Assembly: GCF_001761485.1 (NCBI RefSeq)
Contig: NC_090775.1
Location: forward strand, 2,301,001 to 2,365,000
From: Yarrowia lipolytica
Lineage: Eukaryota; Ascomycota; Dipodascomycetes; Dipodascales
DNA length: 64,000 nucleotides
Reading direction: 5' to 3'
Part shown: positions 9,981 through 20,456 of the stretch, piece by piece
How positions within the stretch are numbered: position 1 is the stretch's first letter
Layout: each line of letters starts with the position of its first letter
The notes under the pieces: model-generated
Database searches by the model: none
The model's input: the letters and a program-made list of their open reading frames with translations, nothing else
What the model was told of the DNA's origin: nothing
Position numbers and translations under genes: made by a program

Positions 9981-11942
9981 ATGGGTTCTGCTAAACGATC
10001 AGCTGACAGTCGAGAGAAGACGGTGTCCAAGAAGGTCAAACTGGTGGAGAAGTCCACTGGCAAGAAGGGCGCCAAGAAGGTGGTTGAGGAGGTCGAAGAG
10101 GCTTCTTCCGAGGAGGATTTTGCATCTACTGATGAGGAACAGGATCAGGAGGAGGACTCCGATGACTCCGATTCTGACGACATGGAGATGAGCGACAGCG
10201 ACGAGGAGAAGGAGGAAGATGACGAAGAGGACGCTCTTGACGACGACGAGGAGGATGAGGAGACCAAGGAGGACGGAGAGGAGGCCCCTGCCGGCAAGTC
10301 TAGTGCTGCCGAGAGCCATGCTGAGCAGAAGCGCCTGTTGAAGGAACGAAAGCTTGCTCGATCTGGAGGAGAGAGTATCGCTCAGATCAAGCAGATTTGG
10401 GAGCGGCTCCGAATGAAGACTGGTGTCAAGCCTGCTGAGCGAAAGCAGCTGGTGGAGGATATCTGGGCCATTTCCAAGAACGATATCAAGAACTTGATTC
10501 TCAAGCACGACGCATCGCGAATTATCCAGACTCTGTTCAAGTACGCTGACAAGGAGAAGCGAGAGATCATCACAAAGGCGCTGAAGGGCAACTACTACGA
10601 CCTGGCCATCTCGTCTTACGGAAAGTACCTGCTGGTCAAGATGCTGCATTACGGATCTGCTGCCGTTCGACAATCTATTATTGACGAGCTGCACGGCCGG
10701 TTCCGAAAGCTCATGCGTCATAAGGAGGGTGCCTATGTGCTGGAGGATGCCTACAGAGACTACAGCACTGCTGCTCAGAAGCGACAAATCATCCAAGAGT
10801 TTTTCGGTGCCGAGTTTGCCGTTTTCCGAGACGCTGCTGGCACAAAGACCCTTAAGGATATTATCGAGGACGCCCCCGAGAAGCGACCCATCATCATGCG
10901 AAACCTGAACGAAACTATCACTGCTGCTGTCAACAAGGGTTCCATTGGTTTCACCGTCATTCATGCTGCCATGCTTGAGTACGTCAGCAACCTTGACACC
11001 AACAACTCGGAGAAGACCGAATTCATCGATCTGATTGGCGAGCAGTTTGCAGAGATGGTGCATACTAACGAGGGATCGCAGGTGGCTTGCAAGACTCTGG
11101 CCATGGCTTCTGCCAAGGAGAAGAAGGGTCTTCTCAAGTCGCTCAAGAGCTTTGCCGACACCCTGGCTGCTGATCAGTACGGACACATGGTCATGATGAC
11201 TGCTTTTGACACCATTGACGATACCAAGAGTGTTGTTAAGGCCTTTTCTGGTGAGCTCTCCGAGAAGCCCGTGCATGAGCTGTTCATGGACAAGAACGGT
11301 CGACGACCCTTCCTGTATGCCATGCTAGGCCGAGACTCTCGATACTTCAACAAGCTGGTTCTGGATCAGCTCAAGCAGTACGATGAGATGAAGACCGCAA
11401 CTGGTACTGCCAAGAAGGATGATGCTCTTCGACTGGAGGAGATCAACAAGGGAATGTCCCCTCTGATTCTCGAGGCCATTGCCAACAACGCTTACGAGCT
11501 CATGAACGACACCCTGGGTTCTCAGTTCATTTCTGAGGCTCTTCTGTCGTGTGACGGTGACAAGTCTGAGGCTATCGCTGCTCTTATGGAGGTTCTGTCT
11601 GCCGATCCCGCCGGTGACAACCACGTCATCAAGCAGCCCAACGCTCAGCGAGCTCTGCGAACCCTCATTCAACAGGGACATTGGAACAACAAGGAGAAGA
11701 AGGTAGTCAAGGTCGAGACTCCCATCGACTTCGGTGCCAAGTTCTACGATGCAATTGGGGATCACGTTGTCGCATGGGCCACTGGAGACGGTGCTTTTGT
11801 CATTGTGACTCTGTTGGAGAACCTGGAGGACGATAAGCTGAAGAAGGAGCTCAAAAAGACTCTCAAGGACAGTAAGAAGGAGATTGCTGCTGCTGCCGAG
11901 GATGGAAACAAGGGTTCCAAGCTCATTGTTGACCTGCTTTAA
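9981..11942 (+). CDS. PUF6: Pumilio-family nucleolar protein Puf6
   Basis: Puf6 works in 60S ribosome assembly and, in budding yeast, also represses ASH1 mRNA. The start at 9981 (ACACAATGGG) gives 653 residues, close to the 656 of S. cerevisiae Puf6; the frame is open upstream only from a TTG. Residues 1-60 are lysine-rich. A long Asp/Glu/Ser tract (about 60-115) follows, typical of nucleolar proteins. The rest is helical repeats with PUF-like segments (HDASRIIQTLFKYA, SYGKYLLVKMLHYG, HKEGAYVLEDAYRDY, NEGSQVACKTLAMA, DQYGHMVMMTAFDT) and a C-terminal CPL-type region ending in GNKGSKLIVDLL. It lies 491 bp upstream of IMP3 on the same strand, another nucleolar factor. The long open frame on the opposite strand is a shadow of this gene. 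Confidence 0.93.
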   Translation: MGSAKRSADSREKTVSKKVKLVEKSTGKKGAKKVVEEVEEASSEEDFASTDEEQDQEEDSDDSDSDDMEMSDSDEEKEEDDEEDALDDDEEDEETKEDGEEAPAGKSSAAESHAEQKRLLKERKLARSGGESIAQIKQIWERLRMKTGVKPAERKQLVEDIWAISKNDIKNLILKHDASRIIQTLFKYADKEKREIITKALKGNYYDLAISSYGKYLLVKMLHYGSAAVRQSIIDELHGRFRKLMRHKEGAYVLEDAYRDYSTAAQKRQIIQEFFGAEFAVFRDAAGTKTLKDIIEDAPEKRPIIMRNLNETITAAVNKGSIGFTVIHAAMLEYVSNLDTNNSEKTEFIDLIGEQFAEMVHTNEGSQVACKTLAMASAKEKKGLLKSLKSFADTLAADQYGHMVMMTAFDTIDDTKSVVKAFSGELSEKPVHELFMDKNGRRPFLYAMLGRDSRYFNKLVLDQLKQYDEMKTATGTAKKDDALRLEEINKGMSPLILEAIANNAYELMNDTLGSQFISEALLSCDGDKSEAIAALMEVLSADPAGDNHVIKQPNAQRALRTLIQQGHWNNKEKKVVKVETPIDFGAKFYDAIGDHVVAWATGDGAFVIVTLLENLEDDKLKKELKKTLKDSKKEIAAAAEDGNKGSKLIVDLL

Positions 11943-12433
11943 GCGAAAACACGTTGTATAAAGATATATTTGGTAATAGAGGTATGATAGGATAAGTTGA
12001 GGATACTGTTTTACTACAAGTAAAGAGTTGTTTGCCACTCGCGTACAAGTGCATACGATAGAGAGGGATGCTTTGATATATACATATATATTTTTTTTGG
12101 AAAGATCAATCCATAGATCAGAAATGTTGAGAATTTCCAAATGAAATAGAAGGAGATCGAAAAGGAAGTATTAACAAGTTACCAAGGTATGGCATATTTA
12201 ATAGTTGGAAAATAAATAAATAAAAATAACTAAAAAAAATAAAAAATCAAACCAAAAACCAACACAAACAATACTACAAGTAGTCTCGGTGGTAGTCACA
12301 CCAAATACCCATCTAAGCATTTTCCTTGATACTCGCTTCTATGCATGGCAAAACTCTATATCAAAAAAATCCCAAATTATTCTTCACGGTGCAGGGAAAG
12401 ATATCACCACTTCTTCACAACACCTTTGACAAA
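11943..12433. other. PUF6-IMP3 spacer
   Basis: Very AT-rich spacer holding the PUF6 3' end and the IMP3 promoter. It includes a TATATACATATATAT-like stretch near 12078 and poly-A runs near 12220-12260. No gene is seen. Confidence 0.6.
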
Positions 12434-12985
12434 ATGGTACGACAGTTCAAGCACCACGAGGGCAAGCTGCTCAAGAAGGTCGACTTTGTCAACTGGAAGA
12501 CAGATAATGGCCACCGTGAACAGCAGGTGATGGGCACCTTCCATCTGCAGGACCGAGACGACTACAACAAGTACAACAAAATCTGCGGTAAGATCCGACA
12601 ATTAGCATACAAGCTATCTCAGCTCCAACCGGACGACCCTGTTCGAATCAAGCACGAAAAGCTGCTTCTCGACAAACTCTACCAGATGGGCATTCTTTCC
12701 ACTAACACCACCGTTTCGCATCTGGAGACCAAGATATCTGTGTCTGCTATCGCCAAGCGACGACTCCCCGTCATCATGCACAAACTCAAGATGACCCAAA
12801 AACTGGACGCTGGAACTGCCATGATCGAGCAGGGTCACGTGAGAGTGGGTCCTCACATTGTCACCGACCCTGCGTTTCTGGTGACCCGAAACATGGAGGA
12901 CTTTGTCACCTGGACCGACCGATCCAAGATCAAGAAGGCCACTCTCAAGTACCGAAACGAGCTCGACGACTTCAACACTATGTAA
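12434..12985 (+). CDS. IMP3: U3 snoRNP component Imp3
   Basis: Imp3 is an S4-domain protein that joins U3 snoRNA to the pre-rRNA in the small-subunit processome. The start at 12434 (ACAAAATGGTAC) gives MVRQFKHHEGKLLKKVDF and 183 residues, the same length as S. cerevisiae Imp3. The N-terminal S4-like extension (about 1-105) and the S4 RNA-binding domain (RRLPVIMHKLKMTQ through GHVRVGPHIV, about 108-150) are evident. The C-terminus is YRNELDDFNTM. The frame is open further upstream but without family match. Confidence 0.95.
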   Translation: MVRQFKHHEGKLLKKVDFVNWKTDNGHREQQVMGTFHLQDRDDYNKYNKICGKIRQLAYKLSQLQPDDPVRIKHEKLLLDKLYQMGILSTNTTVSHLETKISVSAIAKRRLPVIMHKLKMTQKLDAGTAMIEQGHVRVGPHIVTDPAFLVTRNMEDFVTWTDRSKIKKATLKYRNELDDFNTM

Positions 12986-13521
12986 GTTTTTATTTATGCA
13001 TGCTACTATTAGACGGAATGAGAAGGCGTGTAGAGAACTTGGAGAAGTAGGGGATAGTCCGCTTTTTTATTATTGTCAAGTCGATAAGAACACTATCAGG
13101 TGAAACGAAGACATTCATTGCTATATGTTCAACTAAATGACTTCAGATTTTGAGCGTCGTCTCCTTAATCACTGTGCTCTTGTCTGATCTCTCGGTTGTT
13201 GGTATTGTCTGGGCGAGTATGTCAGTTACGATACAAGTACTACCGTTGTAGATTCATATTTACAAGAAAGCCTACAAAAGATACACGCCGCTGGTACTTG
13301 AAGTCGTACTACTATACGATATGGTAGAAGCACAAGACTCTGCATCTCCTTGGTTCTGTCTCTCAGATTACAAGTGAGGCACTGGACCTATAGGCTAGCA
13401 TTGTAGCCACAACCAAACCACTTAAATCGAAGTGATGACAATCAAGTGATCACTTTATACCACTAACTACTGTCGGGTCCCTGTGGTGACTCTATTATAC
13501 CGTATGCTAATTATTTTCAGA
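12986..13521. other. convergent intergenic region
   Basis: 3' flanks of IMP3 and the glycosyltransferase gene. A TACAAGTAC half-site lies near 13233. No gene is seen. Confidence 0.6.
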
Positions 13522-14796
13522 CTAAGCCGAAGCAGCCTGGGACTGGGACTCATGCACGGCCTCCAGCCACTGGGTGGGGCACTGGTAAGCCGAGTGACAG
13601 GGCACCAGGCGCACAAAGTCGCCGGGGGAGTACTGCACGTCCTTGAGAACCTCGCCGTCAAAGGCACGGGCAGCCAGGATTCGCGCGGGGACGATGGCTG
13701 TCTTGGACAGCACTGTGGGATGCCACTGGGCCATGTGTGTAAGGGCGGCGTTTTCAGGGTTGCCCGGCTGCTGTTTCCGGAAGTCCTCGTACTTGTACTG
13801 CAGAGGGTCTCGCCAGTAGTCGGTGATGGCCTGACCGTACTGGTCGTTGGAGATGATCATGGAGGCGGAGGTGAGGCCTGCATCGTCCTGGGTAAGCAGC
13901 AGCTGAATGTCCTTGGCAGGCACCCGCTTATACGAGTGGATGATGCCGTTGGGAGGGATCACGGGTACGTCTCGCAGCATGATCTTCTCCAGCTTGACGG
14001 GGTCGCACAGATCGGTCTCCACATTGAACTTGTCGTTGGCAATGAGGGCGTTTGAGTCCAGCCACCAGATTCGGTCCGCGTCGGGGAAGGCCTGCATTGC
14101 TGCTCGGATGATTTCAAACTTGGCCCAGTTTTCGTAGTTTTCGGGCGTGATTCCGTGGCCGCTGAGAGGGTTGAGGAAGTCCTGATAGAACCGCGCGTAC
14201 AGCCCGAAGCCATGTTTCTTGGCATAGTTGAGTCGGTTCTGCAGAATCGTCAGCGACAGCTCTGAGTCGGCTCGCGCAGCATCGGTGCCGTCCAGACTCA
14301 TGACAATGACAGTTCGGGGCTTGCCAGGAGTAGACTTGGTGAATGGAGCATGGCCGTTGACAATGTTGGCCTGGGTCACAGGCTTGGACTTGCCGCCGTC
14401 TCGGTAGATGACCTGTGTGTACTGGGTCACCGTCTGCCGGTCTTTATCGGCGCCGTCCTTGAGCTTGAGGTCCTCGTTGGCGATGGTGGGGTAGATGTAG
14501 GGCTGTTTGGAGTAGGCCACCTTGATGGAGTCGGGGCCTCCGCCGAGCACGGGGATGCCAGTCTTGTACGTATATCCGGCCGGGGTCGTGAGCATCGACA
14601 CAAACGTGTAAATTGACAGCAAGATGGCCAGGCCGACCACCAGGGCTCTGAGGTTGGACGATCCTCGGTGGTTGAATGACGGTCCAGCTATCCGCTGGGC
14701 GGTGGCTCTGATCTGGCCCAGCAGGCCGCCGGACCGGCCGTTGCGCGGCACAAACGAGTTTTCGGAGCCGCCGGGACGGGGGAGCGCTTGGTGCAT
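13522..14796 (-). CDS. GT34-family Golgi glycosyltransferase, Mnn10/Mnn11-like
   Basis: Type II membrane protein of 424 residues: basic, Arg-rich cytosolic tail (1-50), one membrane segment (about 51-69, ALVVGLAILLSIYTFVSML), a stem, then a catalytic domain from about 160. The domain shows GT34 features: TVIVMSLDG, NRLNYAKKHGFGLYARF, WAKFEIIRAAMQAFPDADRIWWLD and the C-terminal AALTHMAQWHP block. Fungal members include Mnn10 and Mnn11, which extend the alpha-1,6-mannose backbone of N-glycans, and S. pombe alpha-galactosyltransferases. At the metal-binding position the sequence is WWLDSNALI, where active members usually have an acidic DxD-type pair; here the second acid is Asn. Family is fairly sure; subtype and activity are open. 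Confidence 0.8.
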   Translation of the reverse strand: MHQALPRPGGSENSFVPRNGRSGGLLGQIRATAQRIAGPSFNHRGSSNLRALVVGLAILLSIYTFVSMLTTPAGYTYKTGIPVLGGGPDSIKVAYSKQPYIYPTIANEDLKLKDGADKDRQTVTQYTQVIYRDGGKSKPVTQANIVNGHAPFTKSTPGKPRTVIVMSLDGTDAARADSELSLTILQNRLNYAKKHGFGLYARFYQDFLNPLSGHGITPENYENWAKFEIIRAAMQAFPDADRIWWLDSNALIANDKFNVETDLCDPVKLEKIMLRDVPVIPPNGIIHSYKRVPAKDIQLLLTQDDAGLTSASMIISNDQYGQAITDYWRDPLQYKYEDFRKQQPGNPENAALTHMAQWHPTVLSKTAIVPARILAARAFDGEVLKDVQYSPGDFVRLVPCHSAYQCPTQWLEAVHESQSQAASA

Positions 14797-15610
14797 GGTT
14801 ATGGTGTGTAGTGTGGTGGCAGAGAGCGGTTTGGGTTGGATGTCGGATTATCGACACTCGGCGAAGAAAACTTTAAGCATGGAGTGTGGTATTGCACGTC
14901 ATAGCGGGTCGCGCGAATAGGTAAGGATGGGAGCTATGATACAAGAGTTGATTTATCGGGGAGGCCAAAGAGATGTTCCCAAGAGACCATTCGCTTCGAA
15001 TCACATGTTTCTAAGCATTACTAAGCCGCCTACAACCTGTGTCGCTCGAACGGCGTAGGTCACAATCGTCAGGTACGTGTGATGGACGTGCAAGGGGTGG
15101 TACTCTTCGTACATAGACAAAGAATGAAGGGCCGGAAATAGGACTTGGTGAATAATTATACTGTAAGAGAGGACATACCGTAAAAGTACAGTAAGAAGCA
15201 GACTGGAAAATGAGAGAGATAAAATAAGTTTTATCTTCACAAACTGATCGTCGCCATCCATCACTACGATACATGCATCAACGGGGGGGGGGGGCAAGCC
15301 CACCTTTTGAGACTACTGTTTGTCATTTTAACCACTATCACTGAACTAACACACGATACACGTCTTTCATGCACCTTGTTCTAGGCCAGACCGCCATGAT
15401 GGTGCGACTACGGGCACAGACCCGATTTGTGGTATCGTACCTGGCGAACACTTCGATATCTTCCGTTCACACTCTATCGTATAAATACTCTCAGTGTCTC
15501 AGATATATGCCCGTAAACTACTCCTTCTTCCTACGCTGTAGTTACACCTTCCTCCTATACTCTAGTCTGGATACCAAAGAAAATGCAATTATCGCCATGC
15601 TCACTCCTTA
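14797..15610. other. intergenic region with a G12 run
   Basis: Promoter side of the glycosyltransferase gene and 3' side of the zinc-cluster gene at 15611. Contains a run of 12 G at 15283-15294. No gene is seen. Confidence 0.6.
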
Positions 15611-18121
15611 TCATAAGCCCTCATCCTCCTCGCTCAGCACCTCGACTTCTGCCAGCTTGTCAATGGCATCAAACTGAGAGGAGAGGTACGCCGGGTCGGA
15701 TCCAGGCATCTTGGCCAGCAAACGCCCCAAGTCGGAACGGGCCTTCTTGAGAAACGAAACGCAAAGACCATGCATCTGGCGGTCTCCGACATCCGTGTCG
15801 CCAAGTACGGCAATACCCTGGGTGATGAGTCGAAACAGCCAATCCGGGTCCCAGCGTGTGCCCTTGAGAGAGCCCGTCTCCTTGGCCAAAATAGCCACAC
15901 GGAACCAGCACGTGATGACGCCGGTCAACGGAAGACCCATCATGGAATGCACAAGAGACACAATGTACCATGAATGGGCGCCAAGTTCCACAGAGGCAGT
16001 GCGTCGCCGGGCCACCCACACCAGCAGAGTAATGAGACTGGACATGCGTAGAATGACCCGGTACTGGGACAGCACCCCGGCCTGGTCCTGCTCAATGCCC
16101 AGTCGAACACACAGCTCACGGTGGCCGTACAGAGGCTCCTCGGAGGCGTCATACGTGTCCATCTCATAGTGCACACACAGCTTGGACCACAGACAGTAAA
16201 TGCGGCATCTGTGGATCAGCTGGAGGGCAGAGGTGGCCGACGACGCAACCGACGAGGTGTCAGACTCGTCGGCATGGTCGTCATCGGACGAAAATGCCAA
16301 CGAGTCGTCCTTGGGGATGCCAAGTTCTTCTCGCAGCTGGGCAAGAGAAGCCACCTCGTCCACCCCGAACTTGTGTAAGTCCTGGCCCAGTCGTTGGATC
16401 AGAGGTTCGTTTCTGTACATGACTGGTCGGCTTGTTTCGGTCATAACACAGCCCGAGAGGGCACAGAAGCGCAGCATGGCCCGACGGAACGCCAGGACGT
16501 TGCTGGCGGTCTTTCCACCATCGTCTGTGTGGTCGAAGTACACATCACAATCGCCCTGAGGTAACGACAACGGAATTCCAACCTCCAGGTTTCGTTTGGC
16601 GTCCAGAATGAGTGCGCATCCGTACAGTATACGCCACAATTTGGCCGAGGACGGCTCGATGAGCGATGCAGAGCCCGCAGACGACACGCTCATGGACCGC
16701 CTGTGGGCCTTGGGAGACTGCACCAACAGCGAGTCCTGGAACGCCAACACTGAGGTGCTCTGGGTATCAAAGTTGGCGGGATCCATGTACAGACCCTGCG
16801 AGAGCGCCAGCTGAAGAATGACACCGGTAAGGTTGACGGAATCGACCCCATCAGGCGAGTATTCGGAGTCTGGAGCGTACAAGCAGTCCAGTTTCATGAG
16901 CACAAGAGCCTGGATGGTCTTGAGCCCACCGTGTCGGAAAATATGCGACGCGTTAAGACATGCCTCGGCCACCTCCAACACCTGGGGACCCAGATACGTG
17001 TTGTCTCGGTGGCCGTCCTTGATGCAGTAGTTTGGAGGGCTCCAGTCCTTGAGCGGGTATGAGCCTCTGCCGAGTCGGAATACCAACAGCATGACGGCTA
17101 TGGACGGTAGATTGAGGTATGTTCGGGCATTGAACTGTTCGCCATCCTCGATACGCTGTTTGGCCGACCACAGGGCGTTGAAATCCGTTCTCAGACCCTC
17201 TGGACAGGCGCAGTAATGCACTGTGTTGACCCGTTTGAGGAACGAGTCAATGAGAAACTCACAGTACTGCTGGCCGGGGAAGAGGTCCAGCAGCGGCTTG
17301 TAGACGGGGTCGATGGGGCTGTCGGACCTGCGTCTGCGGGTCTCCTGCAGCGTTTCAATAGCCCTTTTGCACTTTGCGTCGTTGTGGAGCGGCTGCTTTT
17401 TTCTCGGAGAAGGCGGCACCTCCACGCCCTTGGCCCGTTGACGTTCGCTGAGGTCCGCTCGGAGCAAGTTTGCGGCATTAGGGAACCGGCCGTACATGCG
17501 CTGGTGCGAGGACTTGGACTTGACGGTGGGCTGCAGTGGACTGACGATGGGCTGCAGCATCTGGGGCGGCGTCAACGGCTTTTGCATCGGCGGCACACTG
17601 ATGTTGGAGCAACTGCTGCTGCTACTGTGGTGACCTCGGGTATCGCTGTTGGAGCTGTTATTGCCCGGAGGCTGTGAAATGGGCTCGGCCTCGTCCACCG
17701 TGAACTGGATCTCCTGTCCTCCTCGGACCTCTCGTCCTCCCCAAGTGGGCGGGGCGTATTCGCACGAGCCCGTCACGTTAGCAGTCTTGCAGGCCGAGCA
17801 CGGCATCTGCTTGTCGCAACGCACTTTGCGTTTCCGACAAAGCAGGCAGCTGACAGGCGCTCTACGCCGCCGCTTGACGACCCGTGAAAAGTCGTCCTCG
17901 AACCCTGCTCCGGGCGCAGACAGGTCCGGAATGCACTGCTCGTAGGGCGCCAATCGAGTGCCATTGTTGTTCACGGACTTGTCCTCGTGATCCGGTAGTA
18001 GATCCAGCGGCTGCTGGTCGCGGGTATCTGGCGGTCGGGGACCCTGTCCTTCTCTCATTTCCGCAATGGCCCGGACCGCCAGTTGCTCCAGTCCGTTTCG
18101 TCTAGACTCTTGGTCTGTCAT
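15611..18121 (-). CDS. Zn2Cys6 transcription factor
   Basis: Fungal binuclear zinc-cluster regulator of 836 residues. The zinc cluster has Cys at 92, 95, 102, 108, 111 and 120 (C-x2-C-x6-C-x5-C-x2-C-x8-C), preceded by the basic stretch KRRRRAPVS. A Ser/Pro/Gln-rich linker follows to about residue 270. The fungal transcription-factor middle region then carries YCEFLIDSFLKRVNTVHYC, NLTGVILQLALSQGLYMDP and the LWRILYGCALILDAKRN block. The C-terminus is acidic (EVLSEEDEGL). The same motifs recur in the factor at 26067-29492, so the two are related. The gene diverges from the permease at 20457 across 2.3 kb of shared upstream DNA. Target and inducer are unknown. Confidence 0.88.
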   Translation of the reverse strand: MTDQESRRNGLEQLAVRAIAEMREGQGPRPPDTRDQQPLDLLPDHEDKSVNNNGTRLAPYEQCIPDLSAPGAGFEDDFSRVVKRRRRAPVSCLLCRKRKVRCDKQMPCSACKTANVTGSCEYAPPTWGGREVRGGQEIQFTVDEAEPISQPPGNNSSNSDTRGHHSSSSSCSNISVPPMQKPLTPPQMLQPIVSPLQPTVKSKSSHQRMYGRFPNAANLLRADLSERQRAKGVEVPPSPRKKQPLHNDAKCKRAIETLQETRRRRSDSPIDPVYKPLLDLFPGQQYCEFLIDSFLKRVNTVHYCACPEGLRTDFNALWSAKQRIEDGEQFNARTYLNLPSIAVMLLVFRLGRGSYPLKDWSPPNYCIKDGHRDNTYLGPQVLEVAEACLNASHIFRHGGLKTIQALVLMKLDCLYAPDSEYSPDGVDSVNLTGVILQLALSQGLYMDPANFDTQSTSVLAFQDSLLVQSPKAHRRSMSVSSAGSASLIEPSSAKLWRILYGCALILDAKRNLEVGIPLSLPQGDCDVYFDHTDDGGKTASNVLAFRRAMLRFCALSGCVMTETSRPVMYRNEPLIQRLGQDLHKFGVDEVASLAQLREELGIPKDDSLAFSSDDDHADESDTSSVASSATSALQLIHRCRIYCLWSKLCVHYEMDTYDASEEPLYGHRELCVRLGIEQDQAGVLSQYRVILRMSSLITLLVWVARRRTASVELGAHSWYIVSLVHSMMGLPLTGVITCWFRVAILAKETGSLKGTRWDPDWLFRLITQGIAVLGDTDVGDRQMHGLCVSFLKKARSDLGRLLAKMPGSDPAYLSSQFDAIDKLAEVEVLSEEDEGL

Positions 18122-20456
18122 GAGTGAGAGTGTGGGTTGAGTGTGAGTAGATGTGATTGTAGTGTAGTGGTGGGGTGAGTAGGTCGTGTGAGTAGTAGTA
18201 AGAGGCGTGTAGTCGTAGGAGTAGTCGTCTGTAACGTGCTAGTATCTGCGGTCAGTCTGTCTTACCTGATCCGAGACCTGGTCAAGGAATAAAGCGCACG
18301 TCAGTCAAGACTCCCTAAAGATATATCCATGCACTCCGAAGTTTCGCTCCCCCAGGTAATTATCTCCGAAACGCTAATCGAGGTGGTGGGTGTCCGTGGA
18401 GCCACGTGTGGGGGGAAATGGGGAAGCCGGGGACCCACAAACCGCGCGTGGTTACCTTCAGACGTCTATATAAACCGCATTGTGCTCTTTCCAACCTCTA
18501 CACCCACGTCTCATGGCCCTCCAAACGTGACGGCTCTGGACTCATCTCAAACTCTCTCGGATAATCAGCGCACATCAGCCTGCAACAGAGTTTATGGTGA
18601 GGCCAAAATCAAAGGTTTGGGGTTGGGACTTTCTCGGAGCGCGATTTAACCATGTCCCAAAGGGTTTACTGAGAGAGTAAACAGCATGTTGTTCAAGTGG
18701 CTGTAACATGGACCAAACAATGTTGCCTCCAACTGAGAGCAGCCACTGGGAACTTGCTGGCGATGCAGACTTTTACCCTCTCGTCCTCCTGGCTTCACAC
18801 CCGCCATTCCCCCGTCACGTGACCGGGGCGACGGGGCGACTTGTTCGGTTTTAACCCGCTGACTCAGCCCATGGTCTGTCGCCTAATCTGAAAGACCAAA
18901 ATATTTGGGTGATGAGCAATGAGTGGACACACGCTTGCAATGGGCAGCCTGAAACATGCATGATCTGCTCCTCCGCATAGACACGACCGAGTCTAAGCAG
19001 GGACCAATCGTGGAGTATGGAATTCAACGGCCCAAGTCCGGAAAAGTGAGTTGCATTCAATGGACTGCCGACTCTTGACTTGTATGAGTCGGCGGTTTTG
19101 GTATGAGACAAAATCTTGAAGATACCATTTAAGAACTAGTTGGGGTTCGAACGAACTATCTGGCAGTTCCTTTTCTGCTGAGATTGGACTATTCTGATAC
19201 AAGTGCCGGTAGCTACTTTTACTGGTACTTGTACTGGTCCCAGTGTGAGAGCAGCAGCACTGTTGCTACTCCCAACACCGCTCCGAGACGATGATTTCAT
19301 AGCATGTCGAGGGTTAGTCTGGGTTGATATCTCTTGCCGTGACCCTATGTATCGCACTGCAGTCAAAGTACATCCTTGCGCTCTTCAATCGCAGATTGAT
19401 TGTAGCCTATAGCTGGTGGTTATAGGTGGGGTATCAATTGTCAAGCGGCAGTGGTCTTGTTTGAAAAACAAGAGCGAAGAGATGTGGTTTTGGAGGGTTC
19501 CGGACAGGGGCTTGACGTGTGGTTTCGAGAGGGCTGTTTGCAGAGCTCCTTCCCTTGGTCTCGCGCATGACTTGTCTCCCTCCTCAATCACTCTTTGCTT
19601 ACACATCTCAGCTCTCCCATTGTCAGCGTTAACCTCTGGCAAGGTTTAGTGCAGATGGCACGCTACCGGTCGGCACTAGGTAGTAGTGGGACTAAACGGA
19701 GGTATGAACGGACACTAACCACTGTGCAAACAAGCCATTTTCTCGGAGACAGCATCAGACCAGAGGGGGTGAAGCAAACGGCTTTGCAAAGGCCCACTTT
19801 GGGGGTCTTGGGGACAATCTGTCCATCTTACACGCTCGTCCAGGATAGACTATTAGGCTATTTCAGCGATGGTATTTTAATTCCGACGCGCAGATACGAG
19901 GGCTTGAGAGGGACGAGGCTTTCACTGTACATACTGCACTTGAAGGCCGTGTGTGGGAAGAGCCAGGCCTGGAGCTAGTGTTGCATGACAAGATTGAAAG
20001 AGAAAAATAGAAGAACAGAGAACAGAGCGTCTTGCCCGTTGAGCACACAAAAAAGACGTTCTCGATCCCCGAACCTCCAGCCGAAACAGCCAAGACAAGA
20101 ACCACGGCTATCCTCCTCCTAAGTTTATCTCCGGAGAGCTTGTGTCTATCCCAAGCCGTACCATGAAGGACGAAAAGCAATTGTTGAAAGATGTCTGGGG
20201 CAAGCGGACTAAATGCCTCAGTCTAGGGGCTGTTTGTACCAGTTTCCCGGCCCTCAGAGGACCAAAAGGGGCTAACTGCCAGTTTTCCGCTATTTTTTTT
20301 CCCACGTATTGGAGGGTTCCCTCTCTTAGCTGCGCCATAACAGCACCGCTATAGCTGACTAGTCTAGGGGTCGACCTAAAAAAAACATTAAAACATAGAT
20401 CCGCTGTTTATATACTGCGGCGGAAGCCAACAGGACGTGTATCCGCTATATCCACC
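18122..20456. other. long divergent promoter region
   Basis: Gene-free 2.3 kb between the zinc-cluster gene and the permease. The permease has a TATA box at 20409-20414. The region is unusually rich in mixed-composition blocks, but none of its short open frames has a recognisable domain. A tRNA-like GGTTCGAA at 19143-19150 has no matching arms. Confidence 0.5.
20409..20414 (+). promoter_or_regulatory. TATA box of the permease gene
   Basis: TATATA sits 43 bp before the permease ATG, in an otherwise mixed-composition stretch. Confidence 0.5.

Noticed and set aside
9999-11276. 425-codon open frame on the minus strand
   Set aside because: It lies wholly inside PUF6 on the other strand and its Leu/Ser/Val composition is what a CGA/CTC-rich coding strand gives in reverse.
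19143-19150. GGTTCGAA resembling a tRNA T-loop
   Set aside because: The flanking five-base stems do not pair and no D or anticodon arm fits at the right distance.
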